A DNA stretch of 64,000 nucleotides from Halostella pelagica (GTDB taxonomy: Archaea; Halobacteriota; Halobacteria; Halobacteriales; Natronoarchaeaceae): assembly GCA_005954745.1 (NCBI GenBank), contig CP040678.1, forward strand, positions 2,976,001-3,040,000, in the 5' to 3' direction. Of the stretch, positions 35,146 to 45,510 are shown piece by piece (position 1 is the first letter of the stretch; each line of letters starts with the position of its first letter). The notes under the pieces are model-generated. The model saw nothing but the letters and a program-made list of their open reading frames with translations. It searched no databases and had not been told where the DNA came from. The translations under genes and the position numbers were made by a program.

Positions 35146-36953
35146 TGTGCGGGATCATCGCTCACGTCGGCGACGGAAACGCGATCGGCCCCCTTATCGA
35201 GGGGCTGGAAAACCTGGAGTACCGCGGCTACGACTCCGCCGGCGTCGCGGTCCAGAACGGCAGCGGCGTCAAGGTTCACAAGTGCTCGGGGCAGGTTTCC
35301 GAACTCAAAGAAGAACTGCGGGCGACCCCGAAAGGAAACGTCGGGATCGGTCACACGCGCTGGAGCACGCACGGCCCGCCGACGGACGAGAACGCCCACC
35401 CCCACACGGACACGGCCGGGGACGTCGCCGTTGTCCACAACGGGATCATCGAGAACTACGAGAGGCTTCGACGAGACCTCGAAGCGAAGGGCCACGAGTT
35501 CACGAGCGACACCGATACTGAGGTCATCCCGCACCTGATCGACCACCATCTCGGGTCGTCTACGTCCCCCGAGGCGGCGTTCCGGCGTGCGGTCAGCGAC
35601 CTCGACGGGACTTACGCGATCGCCGCCCTCGTCGACGGCGAGGAAGCGGTCTACGCCACTAGACAGGGGTCGCCGCTAGTGCTCGGCCTCGAAGACGAGA
35701 AGTGGTATCTAGCGAGCGACGTGCCCGCGTTCCTCGAACACACGAACGAAGTGGTGTATCTCGAAGACGAGGACGTGGTGGTACTCGAACCGCACGAAGT
35801 GACGATCACCGATCTCGAAGGCCGACAGGTCGAGCGATCGGCCGATACGGTCGATTGGGACCCCGAGGAGACGAGCAAGGGGAAGTACGACCATTACATG
35901 CTCAAGGAGATCCACAACCAGCCGACATCCCTCTCGAATACGATCGAGGGCCGCGTGCAGGACGGCGAGGTCGCACTAGAGGAGTTCCCGGCCGGGACGT
36001 TCGCCGACGTGCGGAACGTGCAGTTCGTCGCCTGTGGTACCTCCTATCACGCAGCGCTCTGCGGCGAACAGTTGCTGAAAGAAGCGGGCGTCCCCGCACA
36101 GGTGGTCCGGGCGAGCGAGTACGTCTCGACGTCCGGACCGGTAAGCGAGGAGACGCTCGTGATCGCAGTTACCCAGAGCGGCGAAACCGCTGATACGCTG
36201 GGGGCGGTCCGGGCCGCGAACGCGGCGGGTGCGACGACCATCGCCGTGACGAACGTCGTGGGGTCGACGGCCGCACGAGAGACCGACAGGGCGCTCTATC
36301 TGCGCGCCGGCCCCGAGATCGGCGTCGCCGCTACGAAGACGTTCTCCTCCCAGTCAGTCGCGCTGGCGCTACTGACCCAACGCATCGCGGCGGACATCCC
36401 CGTGGGGACGGTCCCGGAGAGTACGGAATCGCTGTTGAACACGGCTGAGCGACTCCCTGACGACATCGAAACGGTGCTTGAGACGAGCGATTCGGACCGC
36501 ATCGCCGCCAAGTACGGTGGCAGTGACTCCTACTTTTTCATCGGACGCGACCTGGGCTACCCCGTCGCGCTCGAAGGGGCACTGAAGTTCAAGGAGATCA
36601 CCTACGAGCACGCCGAGGGGTTCGCCGCCGGCGAACTCAAGCACGGCCCGCTCGCGCTCGTGACGCCGCGGACCCCGATCTTCGCGGTTTTTACTGGCGA
36701 AGACGACGAGAAGACGCTGACCAACGCGAAGGAAGCCCGGACCCGGGGCGCGCCGATCGTCGCGGTCGCGCCGGAGGGACATCCGGCCGTCCAGGCTGCT
36801 GACGCACACCTCGAAATCCCCGACACGCACCCCACCTGGGCTAGCCTCCTCGCGAACGTCCAGTTACAGCTGGTCTCCTACCACGCCGCGAGCCACCTCG
36901 ACCGCCCCATCGACAAACCGCGTAACCTCGCGAAGAGCGTCACCGTCGAGTAG
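35145..36953 (+). CDS. glmS: Glutamine-fructose-6-phosphate aminotransferase (isomerising)
   Basis: This is a 602-residue enzyme making glucosamine-6-phosphate from fructose-6-phosphate and glutamine, the entry step to UDP-GlcNAc. It begins Met-Cys-Gly-Ile-Ile-Ala-His-Val-Gly, with Cys2 as the glutaminase nucleophile after Met removal. Further marks are Tyr-Arg-Gly-Tyr-Asp-Ser-Ala-Gly, Gly-His-Thr-Arg-Trp-Ser-Thr-His-Gly, two SIS domains (Cys-Gly-Thr-Ser-Tyr-His-Ala-Ala; Thr-Gln-Ser-Gly-Glu-Thr-Ala-Asp-Thr) and the C-terminal Lys-Ser-Val-Thr-Val-Glu. It feeds the GlmU-like enzyme at 37910 and the HAS-like synthase and GTs elsewhere in the window. Confidence 0.97.
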   Translation: MCGIIAHVGDGNAIGPLIEGLENLEYRGYDSAGVAVQNGSGVKVHKCSGQVSELKEELRATPKGNVGIGHTRWSTHGPPTDENAHPHTDTAGDVAVVHNGIIENYERLRRDLEAKGHEFTSDTDTEVIPHLIDHHLGSSTSPEAAFRRAVSDLDGTYAIAALVDGEEAVYATRQGSPLVLGLEDEKWYLASDVPAFLEHTNEVVYLEDEDVVVLEPHEVTITDLEGRQVERSADTVDWDPEETSKGKYDHYMLKEIHNQPTSLSNTIEGRVQDGEVALEEFPAGTFADVRNVQFVACGTSYHAALCGEQLLKEAGVPAQVVRASEYVSTSGPVSEETLVIAVTQSGETADTLGAVRAANAAGATTIAVTNVVGSTAARETDRALYLRAGPEIGVAATKTFSSQSVALALLTQRIAADIPVGTVPESTESLLNTAERLPDDIETVLETSDSDRIAAKYGGSDSYFFIGRDLGYPVALEGALKFKEITYEHAEGFAAGELKHGPLALVTPRTPIFAVFTGEDDEKTLTNAKEARTRGAPIVAVAPEGHPAVQAADAHLEIPDTHPTWASLLANVQLQLVSYHAASHLDRPIDKPRNLAKSVTVE

Positions 36954-37292
36954 GGTTCCGGGTATCCGACGTTTCACTACCGTCCGGCCTCGATGACGAA
37001 CCGATCGGCGGCTGAGTCTCGCCGCCTAAACGGTACTGTCCAGCGCCTTCTCGGTTTTTGACCACAGCGTTTCTGTCGTAGCTGTGAACGCGTTAGAGCA
37101 GGGTACGCCGGAATCGTGTTCAACGGATGACGACAAGCGTGGCGCGAACCGCGTTGAACGCAGACTCTCCCGGGATAGGAGCACAGATGGTTGGCACAGC
37201 CGAGACGGTCTTTTTGACGCTCGCTCGGACGCCGTCTCAGACGGTCGGATCGTACGATCGATGTCGCCCTGGCTTCTAGCCGGTAGTAGATA
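36954..37292 (+). other. Intergenic region between convergent glmS and the 37293 gene
   Basis: Open frames on both strands are Arg/Ser-rich and lack haloarchaeal composition. I see no gene, promoter or repeat here beyond the likely convergent termination zone. Confidence 0.4.
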
Positions 37293-37907
37293 TCAATGAG
37301 GTAGGGTGTCACTCGTCTCGTTTAACCTGATGGTCGCGTTGAGCGTCGTGTCGTTGATATCAACCGTCTCGTTGCTTTCGTTCGTCTCCTCCGTCTCGTT
37401 CAGTCCATCTGTCTCATTCGTCTCCTCCGTCTCGTTCAGTCCATCTGTCTCATTCGTCTCCTCCGTCTCGTTGTCGGATCCGTTCTCGGCATCGGTGTCA
37501 TCGTCGCCGATCGTGATGTTGAATTCCTCGTCGGTCGTCTCCTCCGTCTCGTTTAGCCCATCCGTCTCGTTGTCGGATCCGTTCTCGGCGTCTTCGTCAT
37601 CATCGCCGATCGTGATATTGAACGCCTCGTCGGTCGTCTCCGACGAGGACGTCGTCGGTTGCGACTGTTCCGTCGTCTCGGCAGGCGACGACATGGTTTC
37701 GTTATCAGCGGTCGCTCCTCCGTACAGCGCGCCGATACTGGGCCCGGAGACGGAGAGGACGATGCCGACGGAAAAGAAGATGATACCGAACGTGACCAAG
37801 GCGATCTGCAGGGCGCTCGTGAAGGTGATACCGATAGCAGATCCGTCGGATCTAGGCTCGCGCGCATCGTCCGGCGAGTCGAGGGGACTGCGACGGTTCA
37901 CTCGCAT
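37293..37907 (-). CDS. Single-pass membrane protein with a repetitive, Asn-x-Thr-rich outer domain
   Basis: In this 204-residue protein, after a 25-residue cytoplasmic N-terminus, one transmembrane helix (about 29-58, Ile-Ala-Leu-Val-Thr-Phe-Gly-Ile-Ile-Phe-Phe) is followed by about 145 residues of Asn, Glu, Asp and Thr. Repeats include Phe-Asn-Ile-Thr-Ile-Gly-Asp-Asp-Asp (twice) and Asn-Glu-Thr-Asp-Gly-Leu-Asn-Glu-Thr-Glu-Glu-Thr (several times), with some 20 potential N-glycosylation sites. It starts 2 nt after the stop of the GlmU-like gene, so it is co-transcribed with a UDP-sugar enzyme. It may be a glycan acceptor or a surface spacer. The TTG at 37913 is a less likely start. Confidence 0.75.
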   Translation of the reverse strand: MRVNRRSPLDSPDDAREPRSDGSAIGITFTSALQIALVTFGIIFFSVGIVLSVSGPSIGALYGGATADNETMSSPAETTEQSQPTTSSSETTDEAFNITIGDDDEDAENGSDNETDGLNETEETTDEEFNITIGDDDTDAENGSDNETEETNETDGLNETEETNETDGLNETEETNESNETVDINDTTLNATIRLNETSDTLPH

Positions 37908-37909
37908 GG

Positions 37910-39106
37910 TCAACCCTTGTCCCCAGTGCGGTCGCGCACAATGTCTTCGCCGGGGCCAGTAGTAACGCCTGGCGAGAGCGTCACGCCCGGACCGAGGCTC
38001 GTGTTAATTCCGGTCTTCGCTCCGTCGCCGACGACCGCGCCGAACGTTCGACGGCCGGTCGAGACGCGCTCGCCTTTGACGGTGTGTTCGACGAGGCCCT
38101 CGTCATGCCGGACGTTTGCAACAGTTGTCCCCGCGCCGAAGTTCACGTCACGGCCGAGGATGCTGTCGCCCACGTACGAGAGGTGGCCGACGGTCGCGCC
38201 GGCGAACAGGAGGCTGTTTTTGACCTCGACGGAATGGCCGATCGTTGCCCCCTCGTCCACGAGCGTCGTCCCTCGAATGTACGCGTTCGGCCCGACCGTC
38301 GCGCCGGACCGGATCAACGCGGACCCCTCGATAACGACGCCGGGTTTCACCGTCGCACCCTCTTCGACGACAACCGACCCCTCGACGTGAGCGTCAGGAC
38401 TGATATCGCCTGCCAGAGCGGTCGAGAGTTCGCCGAGCCACCACTCGTTGGCCTCCAGCAGTTCCCACGGCCGCCCGACATCCATCCACCGGTCCAGTTC
38501 GACGTACTCGACATCGAACTCCGCGATCACCCGTGCGAGGACGTCAGTGATCTCGCGCTCGCCGCGCTCGCTGACGGGGACATCGAGCCAATTACGGGCT
38601 TTCTCGGGGAGGACGTACGCTCCCGTGTTCACCAGGTCGCTCGGCGGGTCGTCGGGTTTCTCGGTGATTCCCGTGACCCGTCCCGTCTCCGCAGTCAAAA
38701 CGCCGTACTGTGACGGGTTCTCCACCCGAAACGCACCGACGCTCGGACCGGCCTCGAACAGTCGCGCGACGGACGCCTGATCATAGAGATTGTCGCCGTT
38801 TAGCACCGCGAACGCGCCGTCGATGTGTCGGGCCGCAACGCGAACGGCGTCGGCCGTCCCCGACTGCTCCATCTGGACGGCGTAGCTGATCGACGCACCT
38901 GCGTATTCCGAGCCGAAGTAGCGTCGAACGGCGTCGGCTTCGTAGCCGACGACCAGAACGATCTCGTCCGCGCCCGCCGCGGCGGCCGCCTCGACGGTGT
39001 GGGCGACTATCGGCCGCTCGGCCACCGGTAGCATCGGTTTCGGCACCGAGGCGGATAGCGGTCTCATCCTTGTTCCTTCGCCCGCTGCGAGAATGATGGC
39101 TTGCAT
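37910..39106 (-). CDS. Bifunctional GlmU-like sugar-1-phosphate nucleotidyltransferase / acetyltransferase
   Basis: In this 398-residue protein the N-terminal pyrophosphorylase domain has Leu-Ala-Ala-Gly-Glu-Gly-Thr-Arg-Met-Arg-Pro-Leu, then Lys-Pro-Met-Leu-Pro-Val-Ala, and Leu-Asn-Gly-Asp-Asn for metal binding. The C-terminal part (about 235-390) is a left-handed beta-helix of hexapeptide repeats (Val-Val-Ile-Glu-Gly-Ser, Ile-Gly-His-Ser-Val), as in archaeal GlmU/ST0452-type enzymes that make UDP-GlcNAc from glucosamine-1-phosphate. Other NDP-sugar products are possible. The ATG at 39106 is supported by a TATA element at 39135-39143; the 44-codon extension is rejected. It converges with glmS. 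Confidence 0.88.
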   Translation of the reverse strand: MQAIILAAGEGTRMRPLSASVPKPMLPVAERPIVAHTVEAAAAAGADEIVLVVGYEADAVRRYFGSEYAGASISYAVQMEQSGTADAVRVAARHIDGAFAVLNGDNLYDQASVARLFEAGPSVGAFRVENPSQYGVLTAETGRVTGITEKPDDPPSDLVNTGAYVLPEKARNWLDVPVSERGEREITDVLARVIAEFDVEYVELDRWMDVGRPWELLEANEWWLGELSTALAGDISPDAHVEGSVVVEEGATVKPGVVIEGSALIRSGATVGPNAYIRGTTLVDEGATIGHSVEVKNSLLFAGATVGHLSYVGDSILGRDVNFGAGTTVANVRHDEGLVEHTVKGERVSTGRRTFGAVVGDGAKTGINTSLGPGVTLSPGVTTGPGEDIVRDRTGDKG

Positions 39107-39134
39107 CGGTGGTGACACCTGGACGTAGACGCGG

Positions 39135-39143
39135 TTTACTATA
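39135..39143 (-). promoter_or_regulatory. TATA-like element for the GlmU-like gene
   Basis: TATAGTAAA on the minus strand is centred about 33 nt before the ATG at 39106. Confidence 0.45.
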
Positions 39144-39253
39144 CGCTTGTTAAGGGGCGCAAAACGCCGGTGAACAGGGAAAGAAGGCGGTTCGTCGATA
39201 TCGCGCTGCGGGGAACTGATTCGTCCTTCCGCTCTCAATAGCGGTCGAGGTCC

Positions 39254-41314
<2,061 letters not shown>

Positions 41315-41609
41315 AGTGGACAACGATACGGTCTGAAGTTACTTTACGCGCTCGGTCGGGTGCTTCCTCGATGTTCGAACGACGGGGTTCGACGTATCTG
41401 AACCAGAAGCGGAGAAACACGTCACCGATCCCGTACAGTGTGCGCTGCGACTGTTTATTATGATAATTATTATTCAGATACTGACTCGTAGCCATCGACC
41501 ATCGTCGGGGACTGCAGACATCGTGTGCGGCCCGTTCCCCTGACAAACGTTCCCATATATTTCAGCACGGAAACACTTAATAGCAACCCCGAACACCTAT
41601 ACGATACTG
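41315..41609 (+). promoter_or_regulatory. Divergent promoter region between uvrB and the 41610 gene
   Basis: AT-rich blocks stand out: TTTATTATGATAATTATTATT (41453-41473) and CATATATTT (about 41553-41561), plus CTTAATAGC (41576-41584), which is about 30 nt before the ATG at 41610. A weaker element (about 41338-41346, minus strand) is 25-30 nt from the uvrB GTG. Confidence 0.45.
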
Positions 41610-42011
41610 ATGAAGTTTGACGTTAGATTTACCCGCTCCGAAAAGTTGGGGATGACGGGAGCAATGACCGTCGTCCTCTCCGCCTTCCTCCCCTGGATTA
41701 CGCTCGGTCTCGGTCGCGTCTCCGTCTCCGGCCTCGCCGTCGGGTATCCCGGACAGGTCACGCTTGCGCTCGGTCTTATTGCGTTCGCCGGGATCGCCCG
41801 CTGGGGGTGGCGAATCAAGACACGCGCGCTCCTCGCCGCCGTCGGCCTAACGACCGTCGCCGTTGTCTGGTTCACTCTGGCGTACGTCACCGGCCGCGCG
41901 AACCTCGGTCTCGGTCTCGTCACGACGACGATGGGAGCGACTATCCTCCTCGCCAACGGGGTCTACGGCCTCGCCGGCGATTACGTCGGGCGTCACCGCG
42001 TTACGGCCTGA
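41610..42011 (+). CDS. Small four-helix membrane protein of unknown function
   Basis: This 133-residue protein starts MKFDVRFTRSEKLG and has four hydrophobic segments (about 14-33, 40-62, 72-92, 99-122), the first ending Phe-Leu-Pro-Trp-Ile-Thr. The loops are short and the tail is Arg/His. A promoter about 30 nt upstream supports the ATG. I recognise no family; a conserved haloarchaeal membrane protein is the best description. It is divergent from uvrB and about 240 nt upstream of the next plus-strand gene, so probably transcribed alone. Confidence 0.75.
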   Translation: MKFDVRFTRSEKLGMTGAMTVVLSAFLPWITLGLGRVSVSGLAVGYPGQVTLALGLIAFAGIARWGWRIKTRALLAAVGLTTVAVVWFTLAYVTGRANLGLGLVTTTMGATILLANGVYGLAGDYVGRHRVTA

Positions 42012-42252
42012 ATAGCCACCCCCCGTGACTTCCGTCGCAGAATCAGACGAATTTCTTCACCCGCCAGACCGCTCCGCTTCGACCGATCAGACCTGACCAG
42101 ACAGAATTCGGATAGGGAGTGAACAAGTGCGAGCGAATGCGTAACCCGAACCAGAGAGCACGAGTCGAGTACTGCTGACCGACCGCCGCGAGCGACTCGA
42201 CGGCCGCGGGGTTGTGACAACTTCTTTCATCTAGCTGTGCCTACAGCCGAGT

Positions 42253-42525
42253 ATGAGTCGAGACGAACTCGAACGCGTGAGCGAACTGCTCCGCGACGCC
42301 AGCGCGGCGGCCGACGACGACGAAGCGAGAGAGCGCCTGTACGACCAGTCAGACCAGTTCGCCGACCTCGCGACAGCCGACCGCGGCCCGGACCACGGCC
42401 GACTGGCACGCCACGAGCGGATACTGGACGAGATCGGCGACGACGAGAACGACGAGGTGCGGACGGCTATCGACGATGCGCTCGCGGAGATCCGGTCGTA
42501 CCGCGAAACGCTCGAGGGCGTCTGA
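42253..42525 (+). CDS. Small acidic helical haloarchaeal protein
   Basis: This 90-residue protein is predicted almost entirely helical: Met-Ser-Arg-Asp-Glu-Leu-Glu-Arg-Val-Ser-Glu-Leu-Leu, a Gln-Ser-Asp-Gln-Phe-Ala-Asp-Leu-Ala segment, a conserved-looking Asp-Arg-Gly-Pro-Asp-His-Gly-Arg-Leu-Ala-Arg-His turn, and a final helix ending Tyr-Arg-Glu-Thr-Leu-Glu-Gly-Val. I believe this is a haloarchaea-specific DUF family of unknown function (DUF7553 is my recollection, not verified). It has high acidic content and GC-rich third positions, and no operon partner. Confidence 0.8.
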   Translation: MSRDELERVSELLRDASAAADDDEARERLYDQSDQFADLATADRGPDHGRLARHERILDEIGDDENDEVRTAIDDALAEIRSYRETLEGV

Positions 42526-42771
42526 ACTATAGCGGACCAGTCCGGAGCAGTTCGGATGTCCGCGAGAATTCGGGGGCCGGGGTGTGAGGGATACCGTCGA
42601 TCACCCGGATGGCGCGCTGGCCAGCGAAAGCGAGCGAGTATCGACGAGATACGGATTCGCGCCCCGACGTGAACGGTCTCGTGGACTGCTCACTGACCGA
42701 GCGCCCGAGAGCGGAAACGGTCGCGGCTTCGAATGCGAAACCGTCCCCTCGTCGATAGCTGGAACTCCGAT

Positions 42772-43386
42772 TTAGCAGACTGGTTTCGGGTTGACGCCCA
42801 TCGCCTCTAACTTCTCGACGTAGTCGTCGTACGCCGCCTGGATCGCTCCACCTGCGGCCTCCGCTGCGCGGTCCCAGTCCTCGTCGCCGTCGCACAGATC
42901 GCCGAGGGCGGCGACTGCCTCGTCGCGCAGGTCGTCCAGCGACCCGCCGTACCCGCGGAACGTGGACGCCGTCTGCGGGTCCGCCTCGCCCGTGAAAAAG
43001 CCCGACATCTGGGTGGCGCGCTTGGACTCCGCGAGCGCCGCGCCGACGAGCCCGCCGACGCGGGAGACGTCATCGTCGAGCCCTCGGAGGTACACCTGTA
43101 TCGCCGGCGTCCCGTGTGGGTCGTGGTCCGCCACGTCGTCGACGACGGTTTCGTACTGGTCGCGCTCGACGACTGCGGCGTCGGCGATGCAGTCGACGCC
43201 GGTGTCTTCGGTCCACTCCTCGTACGTCTCGGCGGCGGCGAGGGCGGATGTCGCGGCGGCATCGAGGACCGCGTCGCTCTCCATCTCCCCACCCGTGAGC
43301 GCGTAGAGCGCCTTCGAAGAGCCGAGTCGGGAGAGCGCTGTTTCGTTGTCGTCGCGGACCGTATCGAGGAAATCGTCGGCGGTCAT
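42772..43386 (-). CDS. Rubrerythrin/ferritin-like family protein (haloarchaeal)
   Basis: This 204-residue, mostly helical, acidic protein starts Met-Thr-Ala-Asp-Asp-Phe-Leu-Asp-Thr-Val-Arg and contains Leu-Ser-Arg-Leu-Gly-Ser-Ser-Lys-Ala-Leu-Tyr-Ala-Leu-Thr. The latter is familiar from haloarchaeal proteins annotated as rubrerythrin-family. I do not see clear Glu-x-x-His iron-ligand pairs, so a di-iron role is uncertain; the four-helix-bundle description is safer. It ends Asn-Pro-Lys-Pro-Val-Cys. No operon partner is evident. Confidence 0.65.
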   Translation of the reverse strand: MTADDFLDTVRDDNETALSRLGSSKALYALTGGEMESDAVLDAAATSALAAAETYEEWTEDTGVDCIADAAVVERDQYETVVDDVADHDPHGTPAIQVYLRGLDDDVSRVGGLVGAALAESKRATQMSGFFTGEADPQTASTFRGYGGSLDDLRDEAVAALGDLCDGDEDWDRAAEAAGGAIQAAYDDYVEKLEAMGVNPKPVC

Positions 43387-43730
43387 GTCGACGCGTACGC
43401 AGAGGACGCGTTTGTAAGCATCGTCCTTGGCAGTTGTTGGGCAGGAGACGGGAAATCCGAGAGCGTAGATACGCTAACACGCTCTCGTCACCGCCGGCGC
43501 GTCGTCTCGGTCGCGTCTCATCACGTACTCCGTCGTGTCGCCGTGGTTTGGGTAGGCAGCAGCAAGCGAGACGCTTCCCGCGATCACCGCCGGGCGGGTT
43601 CCGATAGTGAAACCGCCGACGGCGGGTGCCAGATCGTGCGTAGTTGGATATCGGGGCCGAGAGTCGTCCCCGACCGCGAAAGCCGTTGGTAACGCAGTCC
43701 TTATATCGGTGCGGCAGTGTCACATGTACG
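43387..43730 (+). other. Intergenic region upstream of the sugar transferase
   Basis: Only shadow frames rich in Arg and Ser are visible on either strand, apart from the TATA element at 43700-43707. No repeat or RNA gene is recognised. Confidence 0.4.
43700..43707 (+). promoter_or_regulatory. TATA element for the sugar-transferase gene
   Basis: CTTATATC is centred 27 nt before the ATG at 43731, the classical leaderless spacing. It rules out the 29-codon upstream extension of the frame. Confidence 0.6.
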
Positions 43731-45113
43731 ATGACAACGGGATGGCGCTACCGGACGCTCTCGGTGACGGGCGTCGCCGGGCTGACGGCGCTGGCCGTGC
43801 TGCTGGCGAATCACGCCATTCCGCAGTACCTCTTTACGACGTACGTTCCGGTGTTCAACCGACTCGACGTCACCGTGTTAACGGGGATGTCGCTCCGACG
43901 GGCGCTCTCGATGAGCGTCTTCTTTACGATCATGGCGCTGATCCCGATGTACAAGCCCCGGCCACGGCGGATCCTCGATGCGGTGTTTCTGACCCAAAAG
44001 CGCGTGCTCGTCTGCGGGTTGGCGCTCGCGACGCTCGGGTACTTCCAGTGGTCCCACCGGTTGCCGCGGGCGACGCTGGTGATGCTGACCGGAATCCTGT
44101 TACTTGTGCTTCCCGCCTGGTTCGTGGCTATCAGGCGGCCGATCCCGGGCGAGCTAGACCGGACGATAATCGTCGGCGACGACCTGGCGCAGATGCGGAC
44201 CGTTCGCGAGGCGGTGGACGGTGACTTGCTCGGGTATCTGTGTCCGACGGCCGCGTTGCCGATCGCCGAACCGGAGCAGGCGCTCGCTGACGGCGGCGTT
44301 GCCGGACTAGAAAACATCGACCATCTCGGCGGACTGTCCCGGGTCGAGGACGTGCTGGTCGAGTACGACGTCGATACCGTGGTGCTAGCGTTCGGCGAAG
44401 CGGACAGAGGGGAGTTCTTCGGGGCTCTGGACGCGTGTTACGAACACGGCGTCGCGGCGAAAGTGCACCGGGACTACACTGATTCAGTGCTGACTCCGGA
44501 TACGAGCGTGGGGCCGTTAGTGGACGTGGAGGTGGAACCGTGGGACTGGCAGGACTACGCGTTCAAGCGGACGTTCGACATCTGCTTTGCGGCGTTCGGA
44601 CTGGTCGTCTGGGCCCCCGTGATGCTGGTCATCGCCGTTGCGATCAAACTAGACAGTTCCGGTCCCGTTCTGTACAAGCAAGAGCGGACCGCGGTCCTCG
44701 GGGAGACCTTTCCCGTGTACAAGTTTCGGAGTATGGTGCCCGAGGGCGAGTCCGCGGAACCGACTGCGGACGAGCAAAACGACCGCGTGACGAACGTCGG
44801 TCGCGTGTTACGGAAGACGCATCTGGACGAGATCCCACAACTGTGGACGATACTGACGGGACGGATGAGTGTCGTCGGTCCGCGAGCCGTCTGGACCGAC
44901 GAGGAAGCGCTGTTAGAGGCGACATCACAGATGTGGCGAAAGCGGTGGTTCGTGAAGCCGGGACTCACAGGGCTAGCGCAGATTAACGGCGCGAAAAGTA
45001 CCGATCCCAAGGCGAAGTTACAGTGGGATATCGAGTACATCCGCAAGCAGTCGTTCTGGTTCGACGTGAAGATCGTGATACGGCAGATTTGGGTGGTTGT
45101 TTTGGCGTTCTGA
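43731..45113 (+). CDS. Polyprenyl-phosphate sugar-1-phosphate transferase (WbaP/exopolysaccharide type)
   Basis: In this 460-residue protein four N-terminal helices (to about residue 135) are followed by a CoA-binding/Rossmann-like domain and then the bacterial-sugar-transferase domain. The latter has Phe-Lys-Arg-Thr-Phe-Asp-Ile, a membrane re-entrant helix, Gly-Pro-Val-Leu-Tyr-Lys-Gln-Glu-Arg, Lys-Phe-Arg-Ser-Met, Lys-Thr-His-Leu-Asp-Glu-Ile-Pro-Gln-Leu, Gly-Pro-Arg, and Lys-Pro-Gly-Leu-Thr-Gly-Leu-Ala-Gln-Ile-Asn-Gly. It would load the first sugar phosphate on the lipid carrier and so starts the polysaccharide cluster that follows. It ends exactly where the GC-rich core sequence gives way to more AT-rich DNA. 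Confidence 0.95.
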   Translation: MTTGWRYRTLSVTGVAGLTALAVLLANHAIPQYLFTTYVPVFNRLDVTVLTGMSLRRALSMSVFFTIMALIPMYKPRPRRILDAVFLTQKRVLVCGLALATLGYFQWSHRLPRATLVMLTGILLLVLPAWFVAIRRPIPGELDRTIIVGDDLAQMRTVREAVDGDLLGYLCPTAALPIAEPEQALADGGVAGLENIDHLGGLSRVEDVLVEYDVDTVVLAFGEADRGEFFGALDACYEHGVAAKVHRDYTDSVLTPDTSVGPLVDVEVEPWDWQDYAFKRTFDICFAAFGLVVWAPVMLVIAVAIKLDSSGPVLYKQERTAVLGETFPVYKFRSMVPEGESAEPTADEQNDRVTNVGRVLRKTHLDEIPQLWTILTGRMSVVGPRAVWTDEEALLEATSQMWRKRWFVKPGLTGLAQINGAKSTDPKAKLQWDIEYIRKQSFWFDVKIVIRQIWVVVLAF

Positions 45114-45136
45114 ACGTTGTTGGAGAGCAACCGCTC

Positions 45137-45421
45137 TTACACAACCTTGCGGAATGTATCCGCGTACATTTCACCAATAGTATCCCAATTGTACGTTTCT
45201 CGTATCATATCCTGTGCCTGTTCCGCTTGTTCAATAGCAGAGTCGTACTCTCGAACCAACTTTTTGATCTCAGCCTGAAGTTCAGCCGGCCTATCTGCAT
45301 ATCGTAGATATCCTTCATCTATCGTTTGTACCTCCTGGAGTCTCGTACTGATAACCGGTTTTTTCAGAGATAGGTATTCAAATAGTTTCAGTGGCACTGC
45401 GCGGTGGTGTTTAGATAACAT
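45137..45421 (-). pseudogene. C-terminal remnant of a GT4-type glycosyltransferase
   Basis: The 94-codon frame contains the donor-binding end of a GT-B enzyme: Val-Pro-Leu-Lys-Leu-Phe-Glu-Tyr-Leu-Ser-Leu-Lys-Lys-Pro-Val-Ile-Ser-Thr, then a final helix ending Tyr-Asn-Trp-Asp-Thr-Ile-Gly-Glu-Met-Tyr. A full enzyme has 330-400 residues, so about three quarters is missing. A TGA lies directly upstream of the apparent ATG and no GT sequence continues beyond. The DNA is distinctly more AT-rich than the sugar-transferase gene next to it. It looks like the cut edge of a replaced gene. Confidence 0.8.
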
Positions 45422-45510
45422 TCAGTTTCGCATGGAACCAGCTAATCTGAACATTGCCGTACCGGGAGTCCGAAGTATTATGCCATCGCCGCACCCGCCA
45501 AGATGTATCA

